A stretch of DNA of 64,000 nucleotides from Cerrena zonata (Eukaryota; Basidiomycota; Agaricomycetes; Polyporales; Cerrenaceae), in the NCBI GenBank assembly GCA_038087015.1, contig JASBNA010000022.1:372001-436000 (forward strand), given 5' to 3'. This document shows positions 35,047 to 50,723 of the stretch, piece after piece. Each line of letters opens with the position of its first letter. The first letter of the stretch is position 1. Below the pieces are notes generated by a model. The model worked only from the letters and a program-made list of their open reading frames with translations, ran no database searches and was not told where the DNA came from. A program made the translations under genes and the position numbers.

Positions 35047-35695
35047 AAGTGTGTTGTAATGTAAAATCTAATGTAATCCTTTTGTTACGGACAGCTCTAA
35101 TAATACATCATTGTTCCACGCATCGTCCAAGCATTTTTTGATACTCTACTAACCACAAGAACTGCCTCTTCAGTGGAATGCACCACCTCAAGCGCCTTAT
35201 AGCCTCAAGGACGTCTCGTGTGATCAACATGTCGAATACTTGAAATCACATTCTAGGACCTTATACCTCGAGGCTATCCTCAGTTGGTGTTACTCCAGTG
35301 ATCTTCACGGTGATGGCGTGAGGGGTCCGGAGGCAACCTCTTTCTCAGGAGTGACTATGATCGACGAAACTCCCAGTTTGGCTAGGGTTATACCCTACAT
35401 CATAACGACGACATAGAAGCCTATTCGTCAATACCGAGCTTGGTTCCGAAGGGTACCGATGAACATATAATGAGCATAGCATTCGCACACTTTGCGATAC
35501 GTTGTGAGATTCGTTATTGCCCGATGCCATGCGGAAACTTCCTGCTCTCGGAGCGTACTTCCAGCACTGATGGACCAACTCGTGTAAGAAGCATTTCCAG
35601 TACATACAGAACTATACGCCTGGCAGCTTGCTGGTCATAAAAGGTTCACTCTCACAGGGTTTTGCCGTCACCCATTCTCCCAGCTTGTGTTCGAA
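35047..35695. other. Intergenic or 5' exon region before the next gene
   Basis: Around 650 bases with moderately long open frames on both strands (for example 35440-35640 forward), none recognisable. Upstream exons of the following gene may lie here, but no start and splice combination was convincing. Confidence 0.4.
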
Positions 35696-37089
35696 ATGCT
35701 CTCGACGTTGGGATTTGACAGGAAATCTTCAGGACGTGCGGACAACCGTAATCCTGCCAAGGTATGTTGATTACTATTGAAGCCCACACAGTTTGTTGAC
35801 GATATTCTATACTCAGTACGTGCGCGAAATGCCTCGTGCTATTGTCCATGCTTTTACCAGCACCGACCCGTCCCCGCCGCCAATTCTTTCTTCAAAGGTT
35901 CACTACAGCCGGAGCGGGAATCAAAGTGCTATGTCATGGTCTAAGCCAATAGCTAGCACTCGTCCGGATACCGACAAGAAGCCTTCACCTCCAGGAACTC
36001 GGTCATATCAGCTTTCTGTTTATGCTCCCCCTTTCGAGCCAAAAAACTCCAACTCAAAACCGTATCAAATATATCCCAGTAATATTCCTGATACATATAT
36101 CTATGAAAGATCCCTCTCATCTGTATCAGACTTGCTGGCTAGTCCTGCTTCATCATCTAGTTCCGAATCCGATTTGAACGGCGATTTCGGGACGTCACTC
36201 CTCGAAATCTCATCTACTCGTGCTAGTAGTAGTACAGAGACTCTTGAGACGACCGCCTTGGCCGTCGAACAAACTTCAAGGCGAACGTCGGTAGCTCCGC
36301 AAATTGCAGCTGCCTCGTCTTCACAGCGGTCCCGAGACTCTCGGGACATCGTGACCATACATTCTGGGGATGACAGCGACACAACTCAGTCAGATGACGA
36401 TGTGCCGCTGGGACCGTATGCCATGCAGTCCAATGCCCCTGCCACTGGAATTGGCGCATCTCTCCCTTTGTCTACACCAGTTCGTAGAAGTCCTTCAGAA
36501 CGAGGTCCACAAGATTCGTCTGTGCCTCAAACTACCACAAGACCACCGTTGTATTCCAAACGGACGGATAGTTCCACCGTAAGCTATGACGAGAACACCC
36601 CTCGTGAACCTCCTGGTCTTAATCGTTCAACGTCGGTGAAACAAGGACGTGTCGATACGTGCTTGGTCGGCGGAGTCGTGGATGTGACATCAAAACGTAC
36701 TGTGCGATGGAAGGAGGACTCGGAGCTTGCATCCGATCTACCAATCCGCTCTCGCAAGGGCTGGTACAATAGAAAGGGGTAAGTGAAGCCACTCCTTTTC
36801 TCGCCTTGCCTCGATTTATAGATTTTGTAGCGATCAACTTTGGACGAATGATGGTAGATTCAAGATACCGAAAAAGGGACAGGAATACCCGCCCGACCTT
36901 AGTGTAAGTATTCATTTATATGTCACTTTTATCCGAGACCGAAGTATATAACATTCAATTTCACAGAATTACCCGGAAGCTAACGTTGGTTGGATGAACG
37001 AAAACGGTGTTCGAATTGACATGCAACATCGACTCGTCGTTCCACCTCCACCACGACCTTGCCTAAAGCGTTCAAACCGATACAATTAG
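35696..37089 (+). CDS. Hypothetical Ser/Thr/Pro-rich disordered protein
   Basis: No known family was recognised. The likely start is ATG 35696 (MLSTLGFDRKSSGRADNRNP), spliced at about 35762-35816 to YVREMPRAIVHAFTSTDPSP. A long, low-complexity, disordered region follows (DLLASPASSSSSESDLNG, DSDTTQSDDDVPLGPYAM). A short ordered-looking tail comes after (CLVGGVVDVTSKRTVRWKED, SRKGWYNRKG). Two further introns lead to DQLWTNDGRFKIPKKGQEYP and NYPEANVGWMNENGVRID, ending LKRSNRYN at TAG 37087-37089. The conserved-looking C-terminal part hints at a binding domain of unknown kind. The start is uncertain, because the open frame upstream is also readable. Confidence 0.55.
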
Positions 37090-37784
37090 AACGTCAGCAT
37101 TCCTCAAGTATGACTATGCCCCGATTGCATCACTACTTACATATTTTATGAAATAAGACACGAAGCAGGGTTCTTCTATGTCACAAGCACATATCTAATG
37201 CATTTCTCTTCCACTTCACGGAGCTGTATCATAGCAGTCATTTTTCACTCGTTCTCATACCCATCACATCTATCGTTCAAACTTGTATCCATAGACATAT
37301 GTTAATTCGACGACTCGGAATACAGAGCTTTGTTCTTGTAGTATTTTATTGCTACCGATTATTTAATTTACCACACTTCATCCGCTACCAGAATAAAGAC
37401 AGCAAGTTTAAGTTTAACAACTTGCCATTATTTCTTTTGTGGCTAAGTATACAACCTTGACCCCCATGATGTTCCGCAAGCGTGATCCACATACCCCAGT
37501 CAAATAAACCAAGTGTTCTACGACTTAAACTTGAATGTCCCTGGCCAAGTACATTCCTCCAGGCAGCATAATACTTTGAATTACGGGGAAGACTTTTTCG
37601 AGAAACAGAAATTCTCTTCACCATCGCACAGACACGTATGAGAACAGACTATAACTCGATCCACACCTTCCACTTATACTCTACATAAATAACGAAGAAC
37701 CGAGGTCTATCATCAACGAAATCATGACAAGACGAACGCCAAATGGCTGATTTTGGTGACGAGGTATCCCTGAGTACACTAATC
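37090..37784. other. Convergent intergenic region
   Basis: The spacer between the disordered-protein gene and the 3' end of SEC31, both pointing into it. It is AT-rich and should hold both 3' UTRs. No gene or repeat was seen. Confidence 0.5.
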
Positions 37785-40700
37785 CTAAAGTCGCATAATC
37801 AACTGCTTCACACCCGACATCCAAAGCCCAATATCATCCGTCTGCGAGCCTTGTGTCAACAACTCAACGTGAAGCGCTAATGCGGAATCCCTATCATGTG
37901 CGGCAATGACTATAGAAGCACTTAGTAATGTGCAACAGATTATAGTCCCGGCGTCGCTTACCTTGCGATAGCACGATGAGCTGATCACAGACGTATTTCG
38001 ATAGCGTCTCACAGTTGAGAGCATCAAAGAGCGGACTGATACGACGCTCGAGGTCGTCGACAAGTCGTTTCTGGTTAGGCTATAAAGAATGTCAGCGAAA
38101 GAAGCAATCATACAAAACAAGTTACTTACAGGCGTTGTCTGCTTTAGTCTATTCAACTCTCCACTTATCACTTGGAACACAGGTTGAAGGTGGTCCGGAA
38201 TATGGCTACGGTCGCCGGGAGCTACAATGTCGCAACATCACTTAGTCAACTGCAGGGACAAGAGCCCAGAGAATGAGACTTACGATACTTCGGTGGAGGA
38301 GGACCTGTCTTCCGAGGAGGCGCTGGGGCTGGTCCCCGAGCAGCACCACCCGGGGGAGGAGGAGGACCTGCTTGACCAGGGGGTCCAGGTCGTTGCGCTA
38401 ATTGGGCCGGAGGGGGAGCGAATTGATTTGGTTGTTGTCCTGGAGGAGGAGCGTAAGGACCTGGTGCTTGTTGTAACGGTGGTGCAAATGATCCTTGCTG
38501 GGGTGGTGGACCATATGGACCAGGCTGAGGAGGTCCCGATGGAGGAGCGTCGCGAGCGAAACTTGGAGAGGGTGTCATTCGTGCATACGGTCCTTGGTTG
38601 TGACCACCGGGCGGAGGAGCAGGTTGTCCAGGCATAGGACCACCTCGCGGTGGGTAGCCAAATTCACCAGGGCCTCTGGGCGGTGGCGGCGCACCGGGAC
38701 CACCTTGAGGAGACATCATCCTACCGGGAGGTGGAGGCATGAATTGTGACCCGCCAGGACCAGGAGGACCGGATGGAGGCCTCATGTGTGGGGGAGGCAA
38801 ACTCTGCGGAGGCCCTTGAGGTGGAGGAGGGCGCTGCACACTACCAGGTCTAGGTGGGGGAGGCAAATTTTGGGGAGGTTGTCCGCGTCCAGCTGAGAAG
38901 GGCGGTGTTCCAGGACCAGGGCCCGGTGAAGGTGCCGAGTTGGGGAACGGTGCTGTAATTGCAGCAGGCTTGTTTAGAGGCAAGTTGGATGGGGTGCGGC
39001 GTTGAGTAGCCATAGCAGGGGCGTCATTCCAACCACCGTTGTCTCGCTTGATTGCACTGGGTCCTTTCGGAGGGGGTCCGAGAGGTGGAGCACTTGGTGT
39101 ACCGTTCGCACCACGTTGAGGGGGTACCAAAGGTTGTTGTTGGTGCTGCTGCTGTGGTTGCGAGTTCTGCAAGTACGGGTTGGCATAAGGTCCACTTTGG
39201 TATGATTGGGACTGATACGGCTGAGGAGCACTCTGCGTTGCAGCAATAGGAGGAGCATAGGGATTTGCAGGTCGAGCGGGTTGTGTTGAAGCTGCAGGCA
39301 CGTAGGTGTCGTACACAGATCCAGCGGCTGCGGTTGGTTGAGGAACGGGCGCAGGTTGCTGAGGAGCACCATATTGTCCATAACCGTAAACGTTACTCGT
39401 CGAGGCAACGGGAGGCACCTTAGAAGGAACCGCAGGTGCAGCAGGTAACGATGCTGTTCTTGCAGGCAATGCACTAGCCCCAGCTGCAGACAACAGACGC
39501 TTACGACCTTCAGTGAAGTCCAAGTGAGCAGCCCCATGTGCACCGTGATATTCTGAAGGAGTGAGCTTCAAGAAAGCAACAGCTTCTTTCACCAAACCTT
39601 GAGCAGCCAACAAATCAGCGTACTCGAAGTAGCGATCGTACAATCCCGAAAGCTTGTACGTCCGTGCTTCGGCTTCCTCACTAGTAGCCTTGAGGTGTAG
39701 GTCTGGATCTTCATAGCTAATGGCACTTCGGAATACTGTAACCTTCTCGATGAATGTCTGCAAAGCGAGAGCATGAGCAGTGTAGCGGGAACCATGCAAC
39801 AATTCCTTGTCAGCCAGTAAGATCCTTTCTTCCTCAGTCAACTCCTCGATCCAGATATTCACCAATCTCTCCAATTTGCCCGCGGCGAGATAGGTCAGCG
39901 TCGCATTCTTCCTGAAGTCCTTCGCTTTCTCTTGTGCGTCGAGAGAATTAGACCTCTTGGCCAGGCTAGCTTGATATTCCAACCTCTGTCCAAGTTGTTC
40001 AGCCAAACCGGAGAATTCTTCCTGGCTAGCAAATGTACAAAGGACAACAAAAATTTCTTGCCATTCTTGAAGATCAGCGTTCTGAACAATGTCGGCAAGA
40101 TCGTTGGTGACGATGGACTGGAAGAGACGGAGATAAGGATGGGCAGTTGTTTGTCGCTCAAAGTAAGCCTTCTGAGTGCTCTGAAGGAGCTCAGGCCCGC
40201 CACGAACAGCCAAAAGGATAGCGTCAGCGAAACGATCTGAGGATAGGCAGAGCGAAACGGCGGATTCGAAGTCACCGAGGACCAGGGCTTTGGTAACCAA
40301 TCGATCAGTCTCGGACTCGTCGTTGGGATAGATGCGGAAGGTGTTGACCTTGAGACTCTCCGAAGCGATAGATGAGGGTCTGGAACCAACGGTAGCTGCG
40401 ACTGACGAGTCAATGGGATACTGATGGTGAGGGATCTGCATTTGCTCGTCGTCCCTGACAGTGCCGATGCTACCGAAGAAGTCGGCAGCAGCATCTGTTT
40501 GAGGAGTTCCTGCAACAGGTTCATCGCCAAATAGAGAAGGAGCGGTGGTAGTGGATTCGCCGTCGGCAAGACGAGTAGTGCTCGTGGTATCAGAAGCCGC
40601 ACCAACGCTAACTTCCGAAGGGGTCGCTTCGGCGGCAAACCCGCTTTCCTCTTCAGGTGTACTTTCTCGTTCAGGTTCGGCAAATGATACAACAGGCTCG

Positions 40701-42674
40701 CGAGGTTCTATGTCTGTAATATCTTCCTCGGCAGGAATACCATTGATTTCAGCAGTAATACGCTCTGCGTGGGTAGGGGACTTCAACTTCTCGATGGCCT
40801 CCGCTACTTTGCTTGCAACTTCGTCTTTGGAGAATCCCAGGAGGGTGATCAACTCGTCGCGGGAGTCAGCTTTGAAGAGACTGAGCAGAGCTTTCCAGCT
40901 AGCAGAAGTTTCGGCAGTGGAAGACTCGGTGGTGGCAGTAGCTGTGCTACGTTGTTCAGCAAGTGTATTCAACTGTTGCTCGTCGATTGCCGTCTGAAGC
41001 TCCTTCGCACGCTCAACAATGGTAGGTTCCGTAGTGACTGTACGGGTGTGCACAACGCTACTTTGATTTTTACCCTGGGCCGATGGTAAGTTCGACACCG
41101 ACACGAGTTTGCCCCCGAAGCCGAATGCCGCCGACGTTTGACGACGTAGCCATTTGGGAGGTTGACTGAGGGATAACGTAGCTTGGGAGGCACGAGAGAA
41201 ACCAGGTTGATTGAAGACGTCAAATGCATCGCCTTGAGGCACCGCAGCAGTCTGTTCTTGAGGCTCGTTTGTAGACTGGACAGAGTGAATGCCAATGGTA
41301 CCGTCGAAAAAGGCGGTCGCGAAGAGATCTGGGTTACGGGGACACCAATCAACCTGGAAGGCCCAGTTGTCTGCAGATGGAAGCTAGAATACAACGTGTA
41401 GTCGGTGAGTTGATGTAATTGTACAATATGTTGCATCACCTACTTCGCCAATGATTTCTGACGTTTGAGGGTTCCAGCATAAAGCACGGTTGTCCTTACC
41501 ACAGGATAGGAGGAGATCTGGATCTTGCTTACACCACGATAATGACAATACACCTTTTTCGTGACCTGTCAGAATCTAGAATTGGCTGGTGATGAGGCTA
41601 GAGGAACCAGGAATATAAAAATAGCAGGACATACCTTCTCGGGTGCTCGGGCATTACGTAGATCCCATACCATAATGATGGGCGAAGAATCGTCTTCGGA
41701 GGACGTCACTAAACGAGTAGCCTGCACACAAATGAGCTGACATGATGAAGTGAACGGAAGACTACTCACATTGTCAGGATGCCATGCGACATCACTCATA
41801 CCCCTTCGACCGCCGACCGCCATTCCAGCACCACCTTGGATACCGCCAGCCAGGGTGCCTGAACCACCACCATATGCTAAGGCAGCTACTTCACGTTTTC
41901 CACGAAGATCCCAAACTACGGTGTAGCCAGTACTACTGGATGCAGCGAGAGCATACTGTACATGATGATTCCACGCAAGCGCAGTAATTTCGTCAAGTTT
42001 GGTACTTCGGGATCCTGGAGAGTATGGTTTGCTTGGGTCTTTGAGATCCCAGATGTAGATCTAGTAAGCGAACGTCAGAGGGGAAAGTAACGGGAGTCAT
42101 CATGACCAACCTCTCCATTAACAGCACCAGAAGCAAACAAGTTCGTCTGAATTGGGTTAAAATCAATGCCACGAACAGAGCCTGTATGCGTCTTATTTCT
42201 GAGAATCAAGGATTCGCTCGGACTATGTAACACGCGTCAGACAATGTTTCATAACACTAGGGCTTAAGCACGTACTCCGCGTTTGCCACGATCTTCGAAG
42301 GATCCCAAATATCGAGTTCCCCATTCTCCATACCAGCGACTAGAATACCGCGCTCGCGACTTCCATCTGCATAACCCCATGCTAAGCGGTTGAAGCTGCA
42401 GCACACTGTGGTTCAGACCTCAATGCAAACACACCGCTGTGATATTAACATACCGCGAGCTCGTTGTGATGGATGCCTTGGGGCCTGCCTGAGCCTCACC
42501 CCCGAGGTCATATTCATTCTTGTCTAGAAAGTCAGGTGCCCATATTTCCAGCTGGCCGTTGTTGCTGAATGATTCATCGAGTGCACCGGCGACGGTTCCA
42601 GTTGCCAGCAACGGAAGAGAAGGGAGAGGCGACCACGCGAATGTCGAGGTTCTGTGTATTTCCTTCAGTTTCAT
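37785..42674 (-). CDS. SEC31: COPII outer-coat protein Sec31
   Basis: Sec31 forms the outer cage of COPII vesicles with Sec13 at ER exit sites and stimulates Sar1 GTP hydrolysis. The start is [20 protein letters not shown] at ATG 42674. The N-terminal WD40 propeller is spread over short exons ([92 protein letters not shown]). A large exon (38246 to about 41242) holds the alpha-solenoid ([40 protein letters not shown]). It then enters a proline/glutamine-rich linker full of PPPP and GPP blocks, which binds Sec23/Sar1 in the family. Three small 3' exons encode the C-terminal helical region ([20 protein letters not shown]), ending at TAG, complement of 37785-37787. The divergent gene GPN2 starts 195 bp away. 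Confidence 0.95.
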
Positions 42675-42868
42675 GGTGGTCGTATAGGAAGAACAGAACT
42701 ATGTGCTGAGCTGGTACACCGATGACACGTTAGTACTACTACCGCTCTTGCGCGTTCGTGTCACCAGCCGAACCCTCAACCGAATCGATCTAAGCGCTAT
42801 AACGTAAACCGAACACACTTGGTACTGTACCCTCGGTTTGTCAGTTTCTTACTCTGGGTCTTTCACCA
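42675..42868. promoter_or_regulatory. Shared divergent promoter region of SEC31 and GPN2
   Basis: Only 194 bp separate the two start codons, so both 5' regions lie here. No TATA box is obvious. Shared use is inferred from the spacing. Confidence 0.5.
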
Positions 42869-44073
42869 ATGCCTTTCGGTGAAATTGTCTGTGGGTCCCC
42901 CGGAAGTGGGAAATCCACCTATTGCTACGGAAAATACCAACTATTCAACGCTCTCAACCGACCCATTACTGTCGTGAATTTGGATCCCGCGAATGATTCA
43001 ATACCATATCCCTGTGCCATTGATGTTTCCTCGTTAATAACCCTCCAAGATGCAATGGACGAACATGGCCTTGGTCCAAATGGTGCCATGCTGTACTGTA
43101 TGGAGTACCTTGAAGCGAATTACGACTGGCTGGAAGATCGGCTGAAAGAACTTGGAAAGGATGCATACATATTGTTCGACCTGCCAGGCCAAGTCGAGCT
43201 GAGTACGAATCATGAAAGCGTGAAGAATATCGTTGCAAAGTTGGAAAAGAGTGGATTCCGCGTACGTTTATATCTCCTGCTCACGAATTCATACTAAAGT
43301 TCGCTAGTTAGCTGCCGTACACCTCTGCGACGCCCACTACGTAACGGATGCATCAAAATATATCTCCGTACTCATGCTGTCACTGAGAGCAATGTTACAC
43401 CTCGAGTTGCCCCATGTCAACGTTCTCTCGAAGGTGGACTTGATCACTCAGTATGGGGATCTAGGTCGGTTTATATGATTTATCATCCTTTAATGCCCGG
43501 TACGATGTGCTTCTAGATTTCAATCTTGACTTCTACACGGAAGTGCAAGATCTATCACATCTAGAAAATGCCTTGTCGTCTGCCTCGCCTCGTTTTGCTG
43601 CCCTCAACATAGCGATTTGCTCTCTGATAGAAGGCTTTGGACTAGTTGGTTTTGAAACGCTAGCTGTTGAGGTCAGCCCACTTATCCGATTCTTGTTGTA
43701 TCATATTATCCTCACGCCCCATTTCTTGAAATAGGACAAGGAATCAATGCTCCATTTGATGCGAGTTATTGACAAAGCCACAGGTTGTGTTTTCGTCCCA
43801 AGCTCAGATGCTCCTCAGCCAGAAGGAACCATGGAGGACGATTCGCTACCGTCATCGCAGCGACCCAATGCGTTTGGTCTCTTTTCGACTGCACTCTCTG
43901 AAATGCGCGGTCCGCGAAGCGACGTTCGAGATGTACAAGAACGTTGGGTCGATGCTAAGGACGAATGGGATGCGTATGAACGTGCTCAGTGGAGAAGAGA
44001 AGGACAGTTGGTGCAGGAAGAAGCGAAAAAGAAGAACAGTATACGACAGAGGGGTGGAGACCAATCGAAGTAA
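42869..44073 (+). CDS. GPN2: GPN-loop GTPase 2
   Basis: GPN-loop GTPases assist assembly and nuclear import of RNA polymerase II. The start is [20 protein letters not shown] at ATG 42869, with the P-loop GSPGSGKST. Then come [20 protein letters not shown], the family-defining GLGPNGAM (the GPN insertion), [10 protein letters not shown] (G3) and [13 protein letters not shown] (G4, SKVD). The C-terminal half is charged ([20 protein letters not shown]). Introns near 43270-43310, 43465-43516 and 43672-43735 all join in frame (GFR to [16 protein letters not shown] to [15 protein letters not shown] to DKESMLH). The stop is TAA 44071-44073. It converges on the F-box gene with 77 bp between stops. 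The motif set fits GPN2 rather than GPN1 or GPN3, but that distinction is from memory. Confidence 0.92.
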
Positions 44074-44150
44074 TTTTAGTAGATGAATAACCTGGTTTCG
44101 TATCGTTGTGAGCCTTTGTAAACTATACATATTATGAGACTAAAAAGACA

Positions 44151-45820
44151 TCATCCCTTGGCAGTCGCACAGCCCATCGTGCTACCCTTGGCCTGTATTG
44201 TTCCATCCCTGACCGAAACTGTACCATTTCCAGCTCCATCTTCCTTCTGCAATACCGCTATATACTCCATAACCTGATTCAATTCTGGATCGCGTGGTAA
44301 TTTTGCTGGCTCCAATAGTGGGAATAAATGATGCAGGACCGCTGCGATGCCTTCCATATGTGGTCTGTCGCCTATCGCAACACTATTGAACCGTACTTCT
44401 TTGAGCCTGTGTTTAGTCGTAGGAAGAGTATCGAGCGGTGGAAGATCATGGAGTATTAAGGGAAGATAAAGATGTGACAACCTAGGGCATCTGCTAGCAA
44501 GTTCCGCCAATGATTTTACTGTTGGACGGGTAGAGTCGAGATCCAGATCCACCTTTGGACGAATACATAGAAATTGTAGTGCAGGCCATGCCTCGGCCAG
44601 GACAGTAATGTCCTGGTCTGCGACATGAAACGGGTGATTCCAGGAGATATCAAATGCCTCAATCGCGTGAATGCGAGTCAAGGGCTGGAACGTTGTTAGG
44701 ATGGGAGGAAGGTCGGACGCATCATAATGCGTGCGCTGGGTTGGATAGGGTCTGAAGTAGAAGCTTTTCAATGTGCTCCTGGTGGCGGAGACTAGCTGTT
44801 CGACTCCGGCTCTCAGTTGGAACCATTGGACGTCTGAGGTTGTCATGCGGATGCGAATGGAGACGAGAGAACGAGGGTACCAGAAGTTGAACAGCAGACG
44901 TAACATCTCGACATTGGTTGTGATTTCGAGATGGCGAAGACGGCTGAAACAGCCCAATGTTATTGCGGTAATTGAATCTGGGGTGAACTTGTTGACGTTG
45001 AACCAAAGGCTGGAAAGATGATCCATCGTTGATAGTTTTACAAACCACAAAGGACGAACATCGTTGATGGCTGTGGGCTCGGGACAATCAACCCAGAGAG
45101 TGGTGAGGTATTCCAAGTTGAAGATAGGCTCCAAGCATGTTAACTCGGTGCGATTCAGCGTTAAATACGAATAGAACTTGCAGAGGCGAGGGCAACGTCG
45201 AGAGAGCAATTGAATGCAAAGCTGCTGCTGCTGCCAACTCGAAAGTCTTCCCCATGTTCTCTGAAGTGGCGGGTGTCGAGGTGGGAATGGTGAGTCGGAA
45301 AGGATAACTTCACGTAGATTATAGGAATAAAGTAGCGAGGCTTCAGTGAAAGTGATTGGCCACACGTGTAGTGTCAAACTTTGGAGGCCTGGAAACAAAG
45401 GTCTCCCTCGCGAAGCTCGATAGATAAATGGGAGCTTTGAAGTTTCATCATCTATGCTATACTCCGAAAAGTGCACCATTTTGACATATCTGGTGTAACA
45501 ATGGAGGCGAAGGTTCTCATATTCGCTGCTCTGCACTTGGTTAATCTTCATCGAAACCCTTGAATATATAGCTTCTAACTTACAGGGGTGGGATGTTTGG
45601 TCAGTTCATCAGGTATCATACGTAGCAAAGGCTTCAGGTCTTCCACCGTACGCCATAGCACAGTCAATGCTGGGTCTTGGAGAGCTTTACACACCCTGGC
45701 AAGGCTCGCCAGCGCTGCATAACCCTGTCTGGACCATCCATCCCGCGGGTCCCATTCCAGTAAATCAAGGATGTCCTGTAAAATGTCAATATTTCTTAGC
45801 ACACAATGGGTGACGCTCAT
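44151..45820 (-). CDS. F-box / leucine-rich-repeat-like protein
   Basis: Predicted substrate adaptor of an SCF ubiquitin ligase; the target is unknown. The first ATG is MSVTHCVLRNIDILQDILDL at 45820; the frame extends a little further only through a TTG. The first exon carries the F-box helices (ASLARVCKALQDPALTVLWR). One intron (donor after TKHPTP, acceptor before SSEYENLRL) leads to a long second exon of LRR-type sequence (FPGLQSLTLHVWPI, YSYLTLNRTELTCLEPIFNL, ITLGCFSRLRHLEITTNVEM, AEAWPALQFLCIRPKVDL, LASRCPRLSHLYLPLILHDL). The stop is TGA, complement of 44151-44153. It has a broken paralogue at 18054. Large, rapidly changing families of this kind are common in agarics. Confidence 0.82.
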
Positions 45821-46479
45821 AGCGCCAGTGATATGAAACAAATAGTGAACCAGATGGAAGTGCCAGTGGAAAGAGGAGCCTTGTTCGAGAGCGTGAGTCT
45901 GTGTTTAAATCCTGTAGCGCATCGGCAGTGACGCAGTATTTGGTTTTTGGCAGATGAACGCACAAGCCGGTGTTATAATCATTGACATCCTCGTTCATTG
46001 CGGTTCTCGCCATACACTTGAGGACCTAGAGCGTAGATATTAATTGAAATGCAGATCGGGCTTGGTGATTATATGGGGAGATCTAACAAAGGCGAGCGAA
46101 GTAAGTGAGATTTCAAGCAATAATACACGTTACTGGACCATATTTTGTATCAAGGTCACGGTAAAGGTAAACAAAGGTATACAATGAGAGACTTGAATCA
46201 CTCATCTTCCTTAATGACGTCGATCTTCCCACCACCTTCCTGCAAGACCTTCGCTTGCTCCGTTACCTTCCACCAACTAGGGGTCCTAATATTCTCCTGT
46301 TCATGGGCTAACGAAGTGTTGTCGGATATTTTTATTGCGTATAATACTGAGAATCACCCCAAAAATCATTTGCCCGTGATATTGTACAACAAATATAACG
46401 TAGTGGCTAGTATACAGTGTATAGCTACAAGACTCAAGGGAGTTGAAAGAATACAAAATGAGCCAAGAAAAGGCCTGTT
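45821..46479. other. Intergenic region between the F-box gene and the RecQ gene
   Basis: About 660 bases on the F-box promoter side and the RecQ 3' side. An open frame at 46145-46483 is unrecognisable and probably spurious. No repeat or RNA gene was found. Confidence 0.5.
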
Positions 46480-49754
<3,275 letters not shown>

Positions 49755-50723
49755 TTTTCTTTAGGCTGTTGAATGGAGTTTGATCTGAGATAATAGTTGT
49801 TTACCCGCTCACGTATGGATCAGGGTCGCGGGGACGAAGGCGTGTTCCATGGACTTTGCAACGCGGCGGCACGACGCGCTTATTTGTCCTTATTTGTATT
49901 AGAACTACTGAACGCCCATCAACGATCGGCTATATGATCGGGATGGTCTACTTTGGAAATTCCTTAGTGTTGGAGGTACTTACAACATCTCGTATGTGAA
50001 ATAATACGATTTCATGAAAAGTCTACTAGTATCAATATGAGTGTAATGTATCCGAGATGTAAATTTTCCCCATTGGTGTCCACTAGGGAGGCACAACTAC
50101 TAGAATGGAAAAGTGCAACAATTTATATACTACTGATACTAAGTCTACATCGCTACGATAGCTTAATGATCTTAGAGAAAACCAACTATGTGCTATCTTG
50201 ATTACGCTAAGGGAAGGAGTAAAACAAGTGGAAAGAGTTCTCCCGTGCAACAAAATACGCACAATTGAAAGCTTGATCGCATGGATACTTTCACTCACTA
50301 GCGTGTTGGTTAAGCTTCAGGCACTTCGACGAGAACTCGTTTCATAGCTCTGTGCCTTGGTCATCGCTAGCCTCTAGGTTACCGGGGCTACCGAATAGAC
50401 GCTTGTGAGCTGTGGGCGCCAAACCTGACGGAAGACGCCGGCCATTGTGCTTTGTGCATTGTTCCCAAAACGGGTTCCTTTTGTTCTAAACGCATGCTGA
50501 AGCAACGATGAGCGAACAATTAGAAGGCACAATGGCATTCAAGCACAAAAGGCAGCCGTGGTATCCTATCGTCCTCCCGAATACTAAAGACTCCCCAGGC
50601 TGGCCTACATTTTCCCCGCTCTTCCATCCCTAGCCTAGCTGAGCTAGCACATCGAGCATAACTTTGCCTCTCCCTTCAAGGATTAACAACGACTTATTAG
50701 ACATTTATATAACGACGCTCACG
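49755..50723. other. Intergenic region, divergent between RecQ and the next gene
   Basis: Nearly 970 bases between two divergent starts. Short unsupported open frames only. The region close to 50724 is pyrimidine-rich and probably holds that gene's promoter. No clear TATA box or repeat was seen. Confidence 0.5.

Noticed and set aside
38246..38637. Forward open frame of 136 codons inside SEC31
   Set aside because: It is antisense to the proline-rich linker of SEC31, whose GC-rich repetitive codons leave long open frames on the opposite strand. No start context or domain supports it.
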